From NCBI GenBank assembly GCA_028023455.1, contig JAQFVV010006215.1, forward strand, positions 10,623,950 to 10,687,949: DNA of 64,000 nucleotides. Reading direction: 5' to 3'. Positions within the stretch are counted from its first letter, which is position 1, and each line of letters starts with the position of its first letter. The stretch is from Epiperipatus broadwayi. Its lineage: Eukaryota > Onychophora > Udeonychophora > Euonychophora > Peripatidae. Of this stretch, positions 11,423 to 24,677 are shown piece by piece. The notes under the pieces are model-generated. The model saw only the letters and a program-made list of their open reading frames with translations, ran no database searches and was not told where the DNA came from. A program made the position numbers and the translations under genes.

Positions 11423-12930
11423 AATAGTGCTGGAAATTATGTTCATTATTATCTTACTATCTTGACTCTGCATTCATTATTATTCCATCTTTATTCTGCC
11501 AGTGATTATCATTCTACAATATTATTATCCTGCTTTAATTAATTCTTGTTTCAGAAAGTCTACCTTGCAAGAGTAGAGAAACCATTATCTGTTTCACTCT
11601 AGCAAACGGCAAGCTGAAAACTGATTACTGAGTCCTGAAAGAGAAGCCATCTGCATATGAAAAACCACCCAAACATGTCTGCTGTGTATCCACCTTAGAA
11701 GAGGAAAAGTCTGATGTCCAGTTCTATAGAAAGAATCAGTTACCAAAACAAGACCTAATTAATAACCATGCATTCAAAAGAAATGTGAGTGCTTTAAACA
11801 TTCATCTACCATAGCTATGATTTTAAGAATCAACTTCTCTAATAACTAAAGACTGAATCTGAACTTTTGACTGAATAAGTATAAACTTTAATTATTATCT
11901 CTTATCTAATGAAATATCTTAAATAGTTATTTGCTTAATCTGTTTACATGCAGGTATGGCAAGAGATTGTAGTTTGTTCTATTTAAATGTCGTACCATAA
12001 TTCAGTTAGCGTTAATTGTAATAAATTAATTTATAAAGGCAATTAATTTGTAATAACAGTCTTTTGCCATGCTATTAAAAGGTGTATATTAGTTAAATTG
12101 TTATTTCCACTTTATTTAGTTAATAAATGTATGTTAAATCAGTAAATTTATTAAATTACGAATGTGGGGCAAGCCTGCTGCATAGACAATCTAGATTACG
12201 ATTCTATTAAATAGATGTAAGTTTTAGCTAACTTGTCTTGCATTTGAATTACTATTGATAAGAATACAGATGGTATCCATCTATTTGGGTTATGAGTTAC
12301 ATCTGATTCTCATTCTTATGTAACACATTAGTTTTAGATTGTAACATCATTTGCAATTGCTGATCCATTACAATCATTATCTTATTTAAACAGTGATATA
12401 TGGTAGATGATCAATTCCTATCACATACCATCCATTTTACTTTTATGCAAGTCATAGTGATATGTTTGTGCTAATCATTGTATGCTATATACATTGTAGA
12501 AAGTTAATTTCTACTATAGGCACATATATTTGCTCTTATATAGATACCGTGGTAGTGCAGATGTGCATTCCTGTATTTTACAATTAGTTTATTACCTATT
12601 GTGTACTATCATAACCTGTAATTGATCACAACAATCGATTAGTAAGATCACCTTAGTTTATAAGCTTGTATTAGTTAGCATTAGGACAGCAGTGTTGATT
12701 GTTGAGAGCAGATAGGTGTTTATGCAATAGATTGGAATCCATTCAAACAATTAACTTTAATAGTTTTTCAAAATAGTATCAATTGTTTTAAACTTTTATA
12801 CTACTGTATACTACATCTGTGCATAATTAAAGTTAAAATAATCTGATAAAATTTGGAAAGGCTTATTTACTTAAGTTAATATTTAAAGTTGTAATTAATA
12901 ATTTGTTAAGCGTATACTCATTACATAAGT

Positions 12931-13116
12931 AATATATATTAAGGCTATAACCTTAAGACTATGCACCTAGATGCAACAGTAGGAACCTCTATAAATCTTA
13001 ACACAATGTTAACGACTTGTCTTTTAAAGTCATTAATCTTGTGTTAAGATTTGTAGAGGTCCCTACTGTTGCATCTAGGTGCATAGTGTTATGGTTATAG
13101 TCTTAATATATTTTAC
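12931..13116. mobile_element. Hairpin (foldback) element, copy 1
   Basis: Two arms of about 88 bp (12931-13018 and 13027-13114) pair around an 8-nt loop GTCTTTTA, with roughly ten mismatches. TAAGT flanks both sides (12926-12930 and 13117-13121), a possible target duplication. The arms contain AAGGCTATAACCTTA near the outside and AGGGACCTCT further in, both shared with the hairpin at 47948-48132 while the middle of the arms differs. It has no coding capacity and lies in the U5 part of LTR D. Confidence 0.75.
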
Positions 13117-13396
13117 TAAGTTAATACTATAAATCAATTGACTAAAATCATGCCAATGTATGTTTTGTGTTGTATATAAATCAATAAAGTATTTCATTAT
13201 TTTTGGCAGTTTGTAATCTTTATTTGCAATCAATAACTTAGGTAAATAGTGAAGAGTCTTTTGTTTTCTCCCTGACCTTAGTGGATTTTAAAAGAAAAAG
13301 TTGATATTCTGTAACATCAGAATGTGGATTGCCCTCAGGTCATTTGCATGTGGGTTGTTCGTTCTGATAGTTACAGTATATAATTTTTTTAGAACA

Positions 13397-13415
13397 TGGC
13401 ACCCAATGTGGGACC
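13397..13415 (+). promoter_or_regulatory. Primer-binding site of the element headed by LTR D
   Basis: TGGCACCCAATGTGGGACC begins with the TGG expected from a tRNA 3' CCA end and resembles the TGGCGCCCAACGTGGGG type seen in many Ty3/gypsy elements. It lies 21 nt after the LTR end and about 610 bp before gag. Confidence 0.6.
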
Positions 13416-14022
13416 CAAAGAATTACCCACATATCCCTGAGATAAATATTCTTATATATAGCACTGGAAATGCGAGGCTTGAATATATGAACAACACAGC
13501 ATATCCCTGAGATATGTAGTATATTTTTATAAGATAGTTGTATTCTCAATGAATTAACCATGCATTCCTGAAAGAAATGTAGATTTTAATGATGAAAAAA
13601 AAAAAAGTTTAAATAGAATCATTTTTGTTTTGTTAAAATAAATTTGACAGGTAGATTGGGGGGGGGGGGGGCTGAAGAAATTTGTTTCAAATTGATAAAA
13701 GTGAAATGTTATTGATTGCAAAAGTATATTTTTTAAAAAAGCTTATTTGTGACAAGTTATTGCCAATAATGAATATAATATATATACACACATGGCATAA
13801 TAAGAATTATTTTCATTTATAAAATTGGTTTTGGTTATGAGAAAATAAACACATTCTGTATTATATATATAAGATTTTTGTAAAAGTGGACATTAGAAAA
13901 ATTAGGACATATATGTTTAGTTAAAATAAGACAAAGTGGGGTAGATATTTAGTAAGAATAAAATTAATAAAGTTTTATAGAGCAGAAGTGTTATATTTTT
14001 GTGAGAATTTTTTCATTACAAT

Positions 14023-15260
14023 ATGGAATTGGAAGAACAGGGTTATGATTTAAGAACTGATAAAGATAACCCTATTTCTTTCAAAAATCCTCAAGTGATG
14101 GAAAGAATAAATGAGCCAGCAGATATGCAGATGGTGATGAAGCTGATGATGGAAATATTCAATCAAAATAAATTAGAGATGAAAGAAATGATAAAAAGGC
14201 AACAGAATCTAAAGAAAAATAAAGCAAGGAATATTTGATGCAATAAAATTGATAGAGAAAAAGCTAAATAAAATATTGAAGAAGTAGAGCAATGGTAATG
14301 AAAGAAAATGTTAGTGAAGTCATAGAAGAAATAAACTTAGAAAGTATAAGAATAGACAGGGTATAAGAAGAAATAGTACAGATAAAGAAAGCCATACAGT
14401 ATAAGCTGAGAATGCAAGAAGCTGTAGTGCTTAGAAAAGAAAGGATGCATGATGAACTAAAAGATAGAATAGATAATATGGAGGAAAAGTTATATAGAGT
14501 GCATCAGCAAGAGATAGCTTAAGAATAGAGATAGAGCAAACCTGTGCAGAAGTAAAAAATATGCCTGGAACAGAGATTAGAGGAGATTGAAAATGAGAAT
14601 TACCAGGTTGAAAGAGAAAAATTTAAGAGTGCAAGAAAATAGCATAATGTATACAAAAGATAAAGGGATAGACAAGGACAGAAAAGATAATAGGCAAACA
14701 AGCCAAATTATAATGAAAAGTATACAAATCAAAACTTTTACAGCAGGGTAGGAGAGATCCCATTGGCATGTTTGGAGAGCTTAAAAGAAATGTTTAAATT
14801 CAACAATTGGCAGGAAGATGAAAAGATTGTTGTGGCCTGCAATCACTTGCATGGGGCAGCCAAGGACTGGTGGCATATGTTGAGAACTAAGCCACAGAGT
14901 TTTGCTGATTATAGATAACATTGATGCATGGTTTTGGAGTGAGGAGCATCAATATGGCTCCTGCATAAGGTCTTCCAAGAGAAATATCCAGGGATACTGG
15001 GAGAAACCCATACTCAGTTCTTCTACCAGCAGGTAGCCAATTTGAGATTCCTGACTGCCTTTCCATTATCAGAGGAGTAGATTATAATGACCATCTGTTA
15101 TAACATGTTGACAACAGTCCAGCAAATCATGCTGGACCAAAGCCAAATAAATATTGAAGAAATAGCAAAGTTTCTGACTGCTATAGACTGGCTATTTACA
15201 AAAGGAACCTCCAGACAAACCGAAGAGGATTGATCAACTCAATCTGCATACAATAATCAT
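14023..15260 (+). pseudogene. Decayed Ty3/gypsy gag
   Basis: An ATG at 14023 opens 71 codons (MELEEQGYDLR...). They pass into a Lys/Glu/Met-rich segment predicted as coiled coil (about 14120-14700), after which stops and frameshifts interrupt. At 14749-14876 comes a capsid-like block: IPLACLESLKEMFKF, then CNHLHGAAKDWWH at about 14839-14876, corresponding to the A..W(W/F) signature of Ty3/gypsy Gag. Near 15001-15060 follows TQFFYQQVANLRF, and at about 15125-15190 MLDQSQINIEEIAKFLTAID, which aligns with the Gag of the minus-strand element (SIEQVAEFLNAID at about 23000). Thus the two elements belong to one family. No CCHC knuckle or pol follows; the copy decays into AT-rich DNA by about 15.4 kb. 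Confidence 0.7.
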
Positions 15261-15420
15261 GCAGTACACTAACATGGATAATCAGTCACATATAAAGAAG
15301 AGATATGAGCAAAAGACCAGCTCAAAAGGCCAAAGATGGTCATCAGAACTGATGCCTTTATCTGATGAAGAACTACCCCCAACATGGAGATAGTTGCAGC
15401 ATGTAATGGAAAGGACAAAT

Positions 15421-18400
15421 AGATAGAATATATCCCACTAAATAAGAGTTCAGATATATAGATTGTGAATAGTTTTGTGTAACTAATTTTTAAATGTGTA
15501 CTATATTGTACTAACCAAGTGAATTGTTTACTTGTTTTTAGATGAAAAGTCCAATGCATCTATTTTTAAAGAATTAAGGTAAAATTCGAATCTTTGGGGG
15601 AAAAAATCCAAACTTTTCATGTTGTTAGCATAAATAAATTTCCTATTTTCTGTATTTGGAAGATCATTCATGAATATATGTAATGGATAGTAAAAAACTT
15701 AAACCTGGTGGAGGCCATTCTATAAAACATTGGGTATTGCTTAATTATTATTTAGATTTTCTAGAATTTTCCTATTGGGAAACATTTTGTCAAGAAAATT
15801 AATGGTTTATTAAGTAATCTATTTATTTTGCATATTTTCAATGTGATAACTTTCATATCAATTTCATTTTAATTATTGGCTTAAGATTATTTTTCTAAAT
15901 GCTGAAGGACTAATGGTGTGATAATTTTTTGTATCGTAGTTATATTTAAAAATTGCTATAATTTTATTTTTATGGTATTTTTTTTTTATTATTTTTGTAA
16001 GGGTAATGTCGATAATATGGTGTATACTTAAATTATTTAAAAACTCAAAAATATTTGCTTCTAGGGATTTTTTTTTTTAAAGACAGTCAAAAGCTACTTG
16101 AGCATCTAATAGATTTATCAAGTTTTAGTTAGAAGAACATTATGAAAAATAGTTAGTTAGAAGAACATTATGAAAAATAGAAATTCTGCATTGATGGTTT
16201 GGTTGATTCAGTCTTGAGTTTAGGAATCTTATATATAAAATTGGCAATGACATTCATATTCTTTTAACGCTAGCAGGAATCAAAACTTTCAACTGTATTT
16301 CATATTTTGTTTTCCTATGGTTTACATATCAAGAAATTTTATAAGTTTGACACAAATTTCCCAGGCTTTGATAGACATTTATGAGTTGTGCTGCTTTTAT
16401 TCCAACCTGAAATGATTCATTTTTAGAATTAAGGTATAGAGTCTTTTCAAGTTAACTATATTGATTTCATTCCGATTTTTAAAAATTTCATGTAGATTCC
16501 AAGAGTGATAAAACTTGATTTATGATGGTCATGAAAAAAAGCACTAAAATGAACCAAAAAGATAATGATAACCATTTTTATTGACACAAAACAGAGATCA
16601 AGCATTGTCTCTCCCCACATTTATCCAAATAGAATATTCCTTTTTGCTTGGTATTATAAAAATATGTACATGTTTAAAATTATTCATTCCAAAAGTAATG
16701 AACTTAATTTATTCTCAAAAACATATATCCAAATGCTGCTGTAATAATTAAAATCTATGACTAACAGAAAGTGGTTAGTTAGTTTATATTGTATTATTTG
16801 AGTAGGCTTGGTTTATTAGATAATTTGAAACAAAAATGCATCTGTCATGTTTAGTATCAATATAAAGTAAAGATTTCAAAATGGATATTATTAGAGAAAT
16901 GATGAATATCTTGGAGAGCAATTACCTCAGTAACAATTATATATTAGTGTCAAAGCTCTATTGACAATTTTTTATATCCATAGATCACATTTCAAATAAT
17001 TACCAGCAGAAAATATTATTATATCATATTTATCTAATTATTTAACAATTAAGTGACCAAAAGTGTATCTGGACATTGCCATATTCATTCTATTAATTGA
17101 ATCTACACTGAGTATCCATCTTTTTTTATACATAAGGTACATAACTTGTATATAATTTTATATATTTTGTGCATATCTACATATGTAAATGTTCCATTTG
17201 CTCTCTTAGTAATTATTGACTTCTAGATTAAACTGAAATATTAGAGGGTAAGAATAATAAAAAGTAAATATTCAAAAATGTTTGATTACCTAATATGTGC
17301 TCTCATATATATATATGTACTGTAATGATAACTTTGCCAAAATAAGATGGGTTATTTATATTAGATGAAATTGATGGGTTTGAACCTGGATACCAAAGAT
17401 ATATAATATATCAAATATAAAATGATCTATAATGTGTACCATAAATTTTGGTAAATAAATATGAAAATTGAATAGTTAATAAAATTCAAAAATAAAATAA
17501 AAATGATTCAATTTATTTATATAATAATATTAACCAATGTGATGATGATGATTTATAATATAAATGTACAAGTATTCCGAAAGTATATTATTTGTTTTTC
17601 AGTTTCAATAAAAACGAAATTCAAAAAAAAAAAGTTGCTAAACCTTCTAAAAAGAAAGTTTACTCTTGGAATACTTTTAAAGGAATGATCATCATCAATT
17701 ATTATCACCTTCCCAGCGTGTTCACCAGTAGATTACATGATTTCTCAGAGCTGTGAATATTAACTAGCATATGTGTGTAAAAAGCATATATATTTGGGTT
17801 GATTTACAAACATAAACTAAAATTAATAATAATGGGAAAAAATATAACAATTTATTAATAATGAATGCTGTGTATATACTTGCAACTATCAACATATACA
17901 CAAAAATATTATAATAACAAATATAATCTTAAGTTTAATGCCTTATAGTATTTATATTGATAAGATCTTACAACATTAATTATTGAAACAATCACTAATG
18001 TTTTTTTTCAGATACCATTTTTTAATATTTTATTGTTGTCTTCCATAGTTTTTCTAATGATTGTCTTCTTGAACACAAGATATTTGAGGGAATAAAAACA
18101 GCAGCACTAGTGAGTTATGTGAGTTATAATATCTGTAGATCTTGGATATTTTATTTCTTCTTTCACATCATTATAGAGGTATTGTTTTTGGATTCGACTG
18201 TATTTTCCAGGTTATTTTGATTGGTGTAGTTTTTGGTTTTTCCAGGTTGTTTTGACTGATGTGATTTTTAGTTAATTAGCCACACATGGTAAATGGTTTT
18301 CTTCTAAATAAAATCATCATACTGACTTGTAACTGGAGTATTGAAAAAACTTAAAAAGCAGTCAAAATATATTTATGGTGGAAAGAGTTTTTAACGGCAG

Positions 18401-19990
18401 TTGTTTTTCTCTTCAACATGGATTGTGGTAACATGACTTCAATAGTAGACTGCACTTTTAGTGCAAAGCAATATGGAATGAACTACTGAATTCCTAGAAT
18501 TAAAATGATAGTGCTTAGTTTTTTGTTTCAGACCTATTTATACCTATTTGATGTTCAAACAACATATTTTTTAAACAATGTATATGTCATCAGCTAGAGA
18601 AAACATGAACTTTGCACCATTATAACAATATTTTTTTAAAAAAACACCCTGTTACTCTCTTCAAAACATGTGGATACAATTTTTACGTACATTATATTAT
18701 TTTATACATAAGTGAAATAAAAGAAGAGAAAAAAAAATGTTTCTCTCTCTCTTAAAATGTATTGCTGACTTAAAATTTTAATTATAACTTCTAAAATTTT
18801 AATATTATATTTAGCTTAGCTATCCAGTTTTACTATAGACGTAAAATAAACAAATTTTCATTATTGAAATATAGGAAATTTTATTTAAAATTCAATACAG
18901 CAAAGGCAAACTAGGTTCAAATTTAGATATTTTTTTTATGTAGTACACAAATCAAAATTCTTTCGCATGTCAGAAACATTTTTCTTTCTTTCTTTACAAT
19001 GTAATTCATTATTATTTCACATATTACAAAGTACATTTTTAAAATATAACCAAATGCATAAACTAACTTGTTTTAATTTTTAAGCAGTTTACATTTCTAT
19101 TTCTCAATTGATATGTATATATGCATCCACATATAAATGGCTGTATTGCTCTGCATTGTTATAAACCAATCTTGACTACATCAAATTTGTTATAGCTACA
19201 AATTCCCTCCCTGTAAGATGAGACAATGTGACTTCATTTCTCATTTATATTCCTTCTACAAAACTTTTATTCATTTCTCTTAATTTTTTTTTTTGTATTT
19301 CTTTTAGTTTCACAAGTAGTGTTTTACAGAATACATATTTCCATAATATGCAGAGATTTGCTTGATATTGATTCTATAAAGAATACATAGGCTTTCAATT
19401 CTAGGAGCTATAAAAATTTCATCATAGAACATTAAGCTGCAGCTGAAGCATGGAACTAAAAGAATTATCTCCGTTTGATTCTCCTCTTGAGATATCCACA
19501 ACATATCAAACTAAAATATAAACCTTGCTCCCTTTTGAGTCTTAGTGGCTGATAAATTCTACAAACACTCTAACTGTATCTTGCTTCCTCTGAGCCTTAC
19601 AGGTGAGTGAGTAAACTACTTGGAAAAGAAACAAATGTTGTGGGAGCACTTGAAACAAATATACACTTCAAAACATCACATAACAACATAAAGTCTCACA
19701 TACATGGTCAAATCCCAGTCCATCATTAGAAAGAGAATATGATTAAACAAACTATAAAAGTATTTTTTCATCTTCTGCATAAATCAATAAATAACAATCC
19801 TCCTCATATGTTGCTTAGTTATTTCCAACATCTAAATTATTAATTATTTTATATATACATATTTAACCATTAGAAACCAGTAACCACCCAAACATACCAA
19901 TATAGATAATCAATATTGTTCACTGTTGTCAAGGCAACCTATATATATTTAAATATCAATAAGTCATCCTTGCTTTTTAGCAAGCTGATA
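15421..19990. other. Mostly AT-rich stretch; 3' LTR of the 20-24 kb element may be hidden here
   Basis: No gene recognised. Small local repeats: a 28-bp unit twice at 16127-16180 (AGTTAGAAGAACATTATG), and a roughly 36-bp unit twice at 18203-18275 (TTTTCCAGGTT.TTTTGA). A GC-richer patch lies at 19480-19660. The minus-strand gypsy element should have its 3' LTR below 20000, but I could not match one to the LTR above 24678, so it may be lost or too diverged to see. Confidence 0.4.
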
Positions 19991-20039
19991 ATATCTCTTC
20001 TTGTGTTTTTAATGTCAAATTTTAATTTATGGCCCGATA

Positions 20040-22255
20040 TAGCTTCAAGATATGAGCATTGTATGGTCCTTTTGCATTGATACCATCTTGGACTAAAAAA
20101 GCATTTTCACCATGCTTTTTTATAATTGCATATGGTCCATAAAAAATTTTAAATTTCTTTAAAATGTGTTGTTCAGATAAGATTGATATTAGATACTTTC
20201 ACAAAAATTTCATCCATCTTGAAAGAGCACTGGGAATGATTTTGTCTTTCACCTTGACTGCACTTTCCAGTATAAGCCTTCTTTTGATCAGATTTAGTAT
20301 CTTCTGATGTTACATCTAGTGAGTTTTTATGATGTTTGGTGCAGTTTTCCCAAAATGAAGATGGATATGGTCAAATCCAGTGGACTCATGTTACAATAAT
20401 TTTTATGGACATATATTCTCATTAATCTTCCAAGTTCTCTCATTACCTTCTCAAAAGAGTTGGATTGAAGATTACAGATGGAAGTCAATATGTTCTTAGT
20501 ATCTTTTTTTGAAATCCAATGCTATCATTCCATTTATATAAAAGGTGTTCCAGGATCTGTTATGATACTTTCAAGTAATTGGGATATGCTGATTTTCCAT
20601 TACCTTGATAGTGTTTTTTGCATTAGCTTGGGTAATAGGCTAAACCGCTATATATTTTAAAAAAATATACTACCAGGTACTTCATTCTTTGAAATATTGA
20701 CAATGGACCATAATAAATGATAACAAGAATTTCCTTATGCTCCAGCATAAGATTAGTACAGTATCTGGTCTGGAGACACACTTCACTATTGCCTAAAACA
20801 GAAATTATATTACAGTACATTTTCAGCATATAAAACAGCTTGCATAATAAATATTCCAATTTTTTGAGGGCCAAAGTGCCCATATAAACTATGCACATAG
20901 TTAATTCTAATTCCATAAGGCATTGCAATTCTCCATGTATCTTCTTTAATTTGAGACTCCAAAATATTATTTCTAACTTGATATCGAGATGCTATCTTAT
21001 ATTTCTGATGGTGGACATGTGCCATATCTGATCTCTCTTCCAAAAAGTAATTTATCCCTAAGTTTATCATTTCTTTGTAGTTGGGGAATGATTTTTAAAC
21101 TATCCACCACCAGGTTCATACTTGCTATATATATATATATCAACACTTAAATGTTTTTGCACCATCTGAACTTAATTTCTATTGAGAATATCAGCTACAA
21201 TATTTTAAATCCCTTACAATATTGAACTGAGTATTGAAATTCTTGAAGGAATATGATCCATGATCACAATAACCTAAGAGCCAAGAGTAATTTGTCTACA
21301 TTTTTGGAAAGCTCATATTATTGATGCTTCCTTCTCTGTAACAATATAGTTCAACCCTGGGCCTACTAGTAGCCTACTTAAAAAATGGAAATTCCTGGTT
21401 GGTTATTCTCCTGGACTTGGAAGAAATTGCTCCAAATTCATAGCTATTGCTATTGGTTTGGGCATAAAGAGGTTTGTCAAAATTGGTATAAACAGCACAA
21501 TGACATCAATAAATTTCATTTGAATTTTTTCAAAACTTGATCATGTTTGTTATTCATCTTCAGGTTATATTTTTTATTTAATAATTGCAGCATAGACTGC
21601 ATAACCTGTGATCGAAATTATGCAGGTCCAAAAATTATATTTCTTTTCGGATTTTAGGAGTTTCAAAATTTATGATGGCCATTATTTTGTCAGGTTGTAG
21701 CCTTATACCATCCTTTCCCAATATGAGGCCTAAAAATACAATTTCAGAAACCATGAAAGTACTTTTTTATATATATTAATCTGAATACTTTTATTTTTGC
21801 ATTCTTTAAAGAAGAGTTCTAGGTGAGTTGAATACTTTTGCTGGTTTTTGGTTGCAATACACATCATCTATATATAAAGTCATTAAGGATTTAAGTTCAT
21901 CAGACATGATTTGATCCGAGCATCTCACTAGGCTAGCTCTGCTATTTATCAACCCAAATGGCATACATTGAAATTGATACAAATAGCCACGATATTGAAA
22001 TACTGTAAACTTTTGGTCATCTTGATGGCATACAATCTGCCAATAGCTTGATATGAAATCAAATGTAAAAATTTGCTGTTTTTAAAATTTAAGAAGTAAG
22101 TTGTGGATGAGTGGAGATATATTTCTATCAGGAGTCATAATCTTATTCAATTGTGTTGCATCTAGGCATAATCTTACAGACCCATCCTTTTTCTTTACAA
22201 CCACTGATGGGTTGTTATACGGTGATGAACATTTAGCAATTATTCCCTAATCCAT
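20040..22255 (-). pseudogene. Ty3/gypsy pol: RT, RNase H, integrase (decayed)
   Basis: Minus strand, domains in canonical Ty3/gypsy order. RT: VVVKKKDGSVRLCLDATQLN (about 22210-22150), FTFDFISSYWQI, then QCMPFGLINSRASL and the catalytic YIDD (about 21880-21870). RNase H: FDKPLYAQTNSNSYEFGAIS (about 21490-21430). Integrase: an H2C2-type block with WRIAMPYGIRINYVHSLYGH then FGPQKI (about 20935-20855), then CLQTRYC, and a core stretch reading IYYGPLS with LVVYFF where functional enzymes have a D..GPLP; the first catalytic Asp appears lost. A C-terminal block FYGPYAIIKKHGENAF near 20150-20080 resembles the end of gypsy integrases. In-frame stops and shifts occur throughout, so it is inactive. Integrase after RNase H excludes Ty1/copia. 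Confidence 0.8.
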
Positions 22256-22261
22256 CATTTT

Positions 22262-22513
22262 TTATATTTGTTTGCAATTATTCCCCAATCCATCATTTGT
22301 TATTTCTACTTCAGCCTTATATTGATAAGGTATTAGGTAGGATCTGATTTGATAAGGTTTGTCCTCGATGACCTTGATGTGATATACATACCCAGAGATA
22401 ATGCTTGGTATCTCTGAAACTATTTCATGGTTTTGATCAACTACATCATAGTTTTTTCCCCATATTCCTTGGTTCAATTCTCCCATATAAGCATTATCTA
22501 GTATTTGGGTCAT
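22262..22513 (-). pseudogene. Linker and N-terminal edge of gypsy RT
   Basis: An 83-codon minus-strand frame containing YVYHIKVIEDKPYQIRSYLI and PYQYKAEVE. This matches the segment that precedes RT in Ty3/gypsy pol (H.I......P....PY..P......E). It joins directly to the RT domain below 22255, with the frame lost at that junction. Confidence 0.7.
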
Positions 22514-22609
22514 ATTTGCCTTGGATATTGAGGTACATTATCCCATTCACAAGTTAAATTTGGTAATGCATCAATTCTTTTTCATGTTCTGCATTTTCAT
22601 AATCTGACC

Positions 22610-24119
22610 TCAAAATGAAGAACATTCTACATGAGGTCCTTGTATGTTTAACGACCTGTTTGTAAGCAGTGTCTTGCCATATTTAATGGGTATCTCATTG
22701 GTACTTGGCATTGCAGATGAAGGTGGTGATTGTTTAGTGATAGTTGACTTTTGTGAACTAGGTTGGCTTCTAGACCAAGGTAGCATGTATTCATCAATGC
22801 TTCCAGCATTTCTCTTACATTTCCCTCTATAAGTTTGGTATCTTGGGTCATTTTTTATTTTTATACAACTAATAGATGCTTCACTACTTTTGTTTGATTG
22901 CCTATTTGGTGCAGTGAATTTGCCTTCTCCATAACCTATACCTTCCTGATTTTGGTGGCTCATGTCAATGGCATTTAAAAACTCAGCCACTTGTTCTATA
23001 CTTTTTTGGTCAGTGCTGATGATCATCTGTTCAATATGAAAGGATAAGTTATGTTGAATAATTCTGATCTAGCTTTTCATTATGGCATATGCAGGTAATG
23101 TCCTTAATTTTGACACTTGCCTGTTAAAGAACTGTAACTTTCACACCTTATATGCAAAATCTTTCCTGCATAATTTGATATCTGTTTGATTCTTGATGCT
23201 CTTCAGACCAAAAATTATAAAAAATTATTCTCTATCTAGAATAATAGGTTGATTTCTTTATTAATGAGTTCCATCATTCTTTAGCAGGTCCTTGTAAATG
23301 ATTATAGGCAAGGTCCATTTGCTCTCTTTCTGTTAGCTGGTTCAACTGAAAACAATTTTTCAGACTGTCATGGTGTTTCATGGGTATCTCTCCAGCTTCA
23401 CCTCTGAACACCTGAATTTTAGAAATTGATTTATACAACTAAAAGTCTCATAACTTCTGTACTGTCTTGTAACTTGTGTTTTCATGGCTTTCTTTTGGTT
23501 TCACGATGCCAACTATTTCTGAGTTTTCTGCATCTTCTCTTGCATGCCTATGAGTTTCTTTAAATAATGAATTTTGTATTTGATCTTCATTTCTTTTCTC
23601 GCTTCCTTTTTTTTTTTTAATCATTTTACTATACTTTGCACACTTTCCTGCAATTTATTTTCACTGGATTCAATAGATTTTTGAACCATTTATTCTAAAT
23701 GACTATACATTTTTTTTCCCACACACTTCATTTTCTGTTGTACTCACTCTTGTATTTGATATGCTATTTCCAAATCAGGCTGCTTATATATAGTCTTTTA
23801 TACTACTTCAAACTTTTGTTTTTTTTATGCATTTCTTTTTGTTGCAGCATTTCTTGATTTTTATTTGACACATTTCTTCATTTTTTGAATACATTTCTTC
23901 AAATTTTGAATGTATTTCTTTAAATTCACTATCTCTTTTTTTTATCCTTTTCTTCATTTTGTGAATGCATTTTTTCAAATTTTTTTATAAATGCATATAG
24001 TTCATTATTAAATGTTTCTGGTTTTGTTCTAAAGGCCTTTGTACTGATGGAATAGCTTCTTGCACAATTGGTTCTGATTCCATTGATTGTATTGGCTCTT
24101 GTGTTGCTGATGAATCCAT
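22610..24119 (-). pseudogene. Ty3/gypsy gag of the minus-strand element
   Basis: On the minus strand an ATG at 24119 starts MDSSATQEPIQSMESEPIVQ. A Lys/Glu-rich coiled-coil region with stops follows (to about 23600), then a decayed capsid region. A 138-codon open frame (23026-22610) begins IISTDQKSIEQVAEFLNAID and continues into a basic, Ser/Pro/Asn-rich tail. The EVAEFLNAID-type block aligns with MLDQSQINIEEIAKFLTAID of the gag at 14-15 kb, which shows common family membership. I see neither a CCHC zinc knuckle nor an intact DSG/DTG protease motif between gag and RT. The coiled-coil start is shared by the gag-like regions at 14 kb and 59.8 kb. Confidence 0.65.
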
Positions 24120-24641
24120 ATTTAATTGAGCTTCTATCCTTTTTGTTTTTAAACGTGTTATCATTTATATATATATAACTAAATATTCTATAATTTTCTT
24201 CTCTTATTGATTATCTTTCTCACAGATTTACAAATTTAAATATTTTTTTATATATATACTCTATCATTAATTAAACATCTACCAGTCTCAATCCTTCATA
24301 TAGAATGTTTTTCAGAAAAATATGATATACCTCTACCTTAATGTTTATATTATTTATTATATATACTCCCATTTATTATATCTTGACTATTTAGACATAA
24401 ACTACTGCTTTCCTAAAATATTAGTACTGTATATACATTTTTTTTAACACCAATCTTATTTCTCAATCATTTATTGCATTTTACTTATACATCATAATAT
24501 GCTAAATTTATTCATGCTTTAATATCCAGTACATTACATGAAAGTTAAACATAAGAAAGGGGATGTTCAAGCCACAAAGTTGTTTGCACAAATATGTATC
24601 TTACAAGAGTAAAATTTAGAATAAAGGGATGATCAGACCCT

Positions 24642-24659
24642 AAAACATTGGTTATGCCA
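24642..24659 (-). promoter_or_regulatory. Primer-binding site of the minus-strand gypsy element
   Basis: On the minus strand TGGCATAACCAATGTTTT, 18 nt downstream of the LTR end ...GGTTACA. It resembles TGGCACCCAATGTGGGAC of the D element and TGGCATCTAATGTGAA after LTR C. Confidence 0.6.
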
Positions 24660-24677
24660 AATATGTAATGGTTATAC

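Larger units (their letters stand above)
10600..13375 (+). mobile_element. LTR D (5' LTR of a gypsy-like element), start uncertain
   Basis: The right end ...GATAGTTACA at 13375 is followed after 21 nt by a primer-binding-site sequence and 650 bp on by gag. The same end (RTTACA, then RTATA) occurs at the LTR at 24678 and in LTR C. GAGTCTTTTGTTTTCTCCCTG at 13251 matches GAGTCTCATGTTTCTCCCTG in LTR C at about 59081. A TATA-like CATAAATAG lies near 11414. By analogy with A-C the LTR should start roughly 0.6-0.8 kb before it; I could not find the terminus. It holds a 188-bp tandem duplication and a hairpin element. Confidence 0.55.

Noticed and set aside
12931-13116. Hairpin considered as a microRNA precursor
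   Set aside because: An 88-bp stem with a related hairpin mobile in R1 copy 3 points to a mobile element. Without small-RNA data a miRNA call is not justified.
13301-13561. Overlapping ORFs of 69 and 73 codons on opposite strands
   Set aside because: They span the end of LTR D and its primer-binding site, and neither has protein-like motifs. They are chance frames.
15421-19990. 3' LTR of the minus-strand gypsy element
   Set aside because: A TATTTATA near 17949 could be its TATA box, but no alignment to the LTR above 24678 was visible to me.
22644-22851. Additional ORFs of 62 (+) and 67 (-) codons
   Set aside because: They are other-frame shadows of the gypsy gag frame at 22610-23026.
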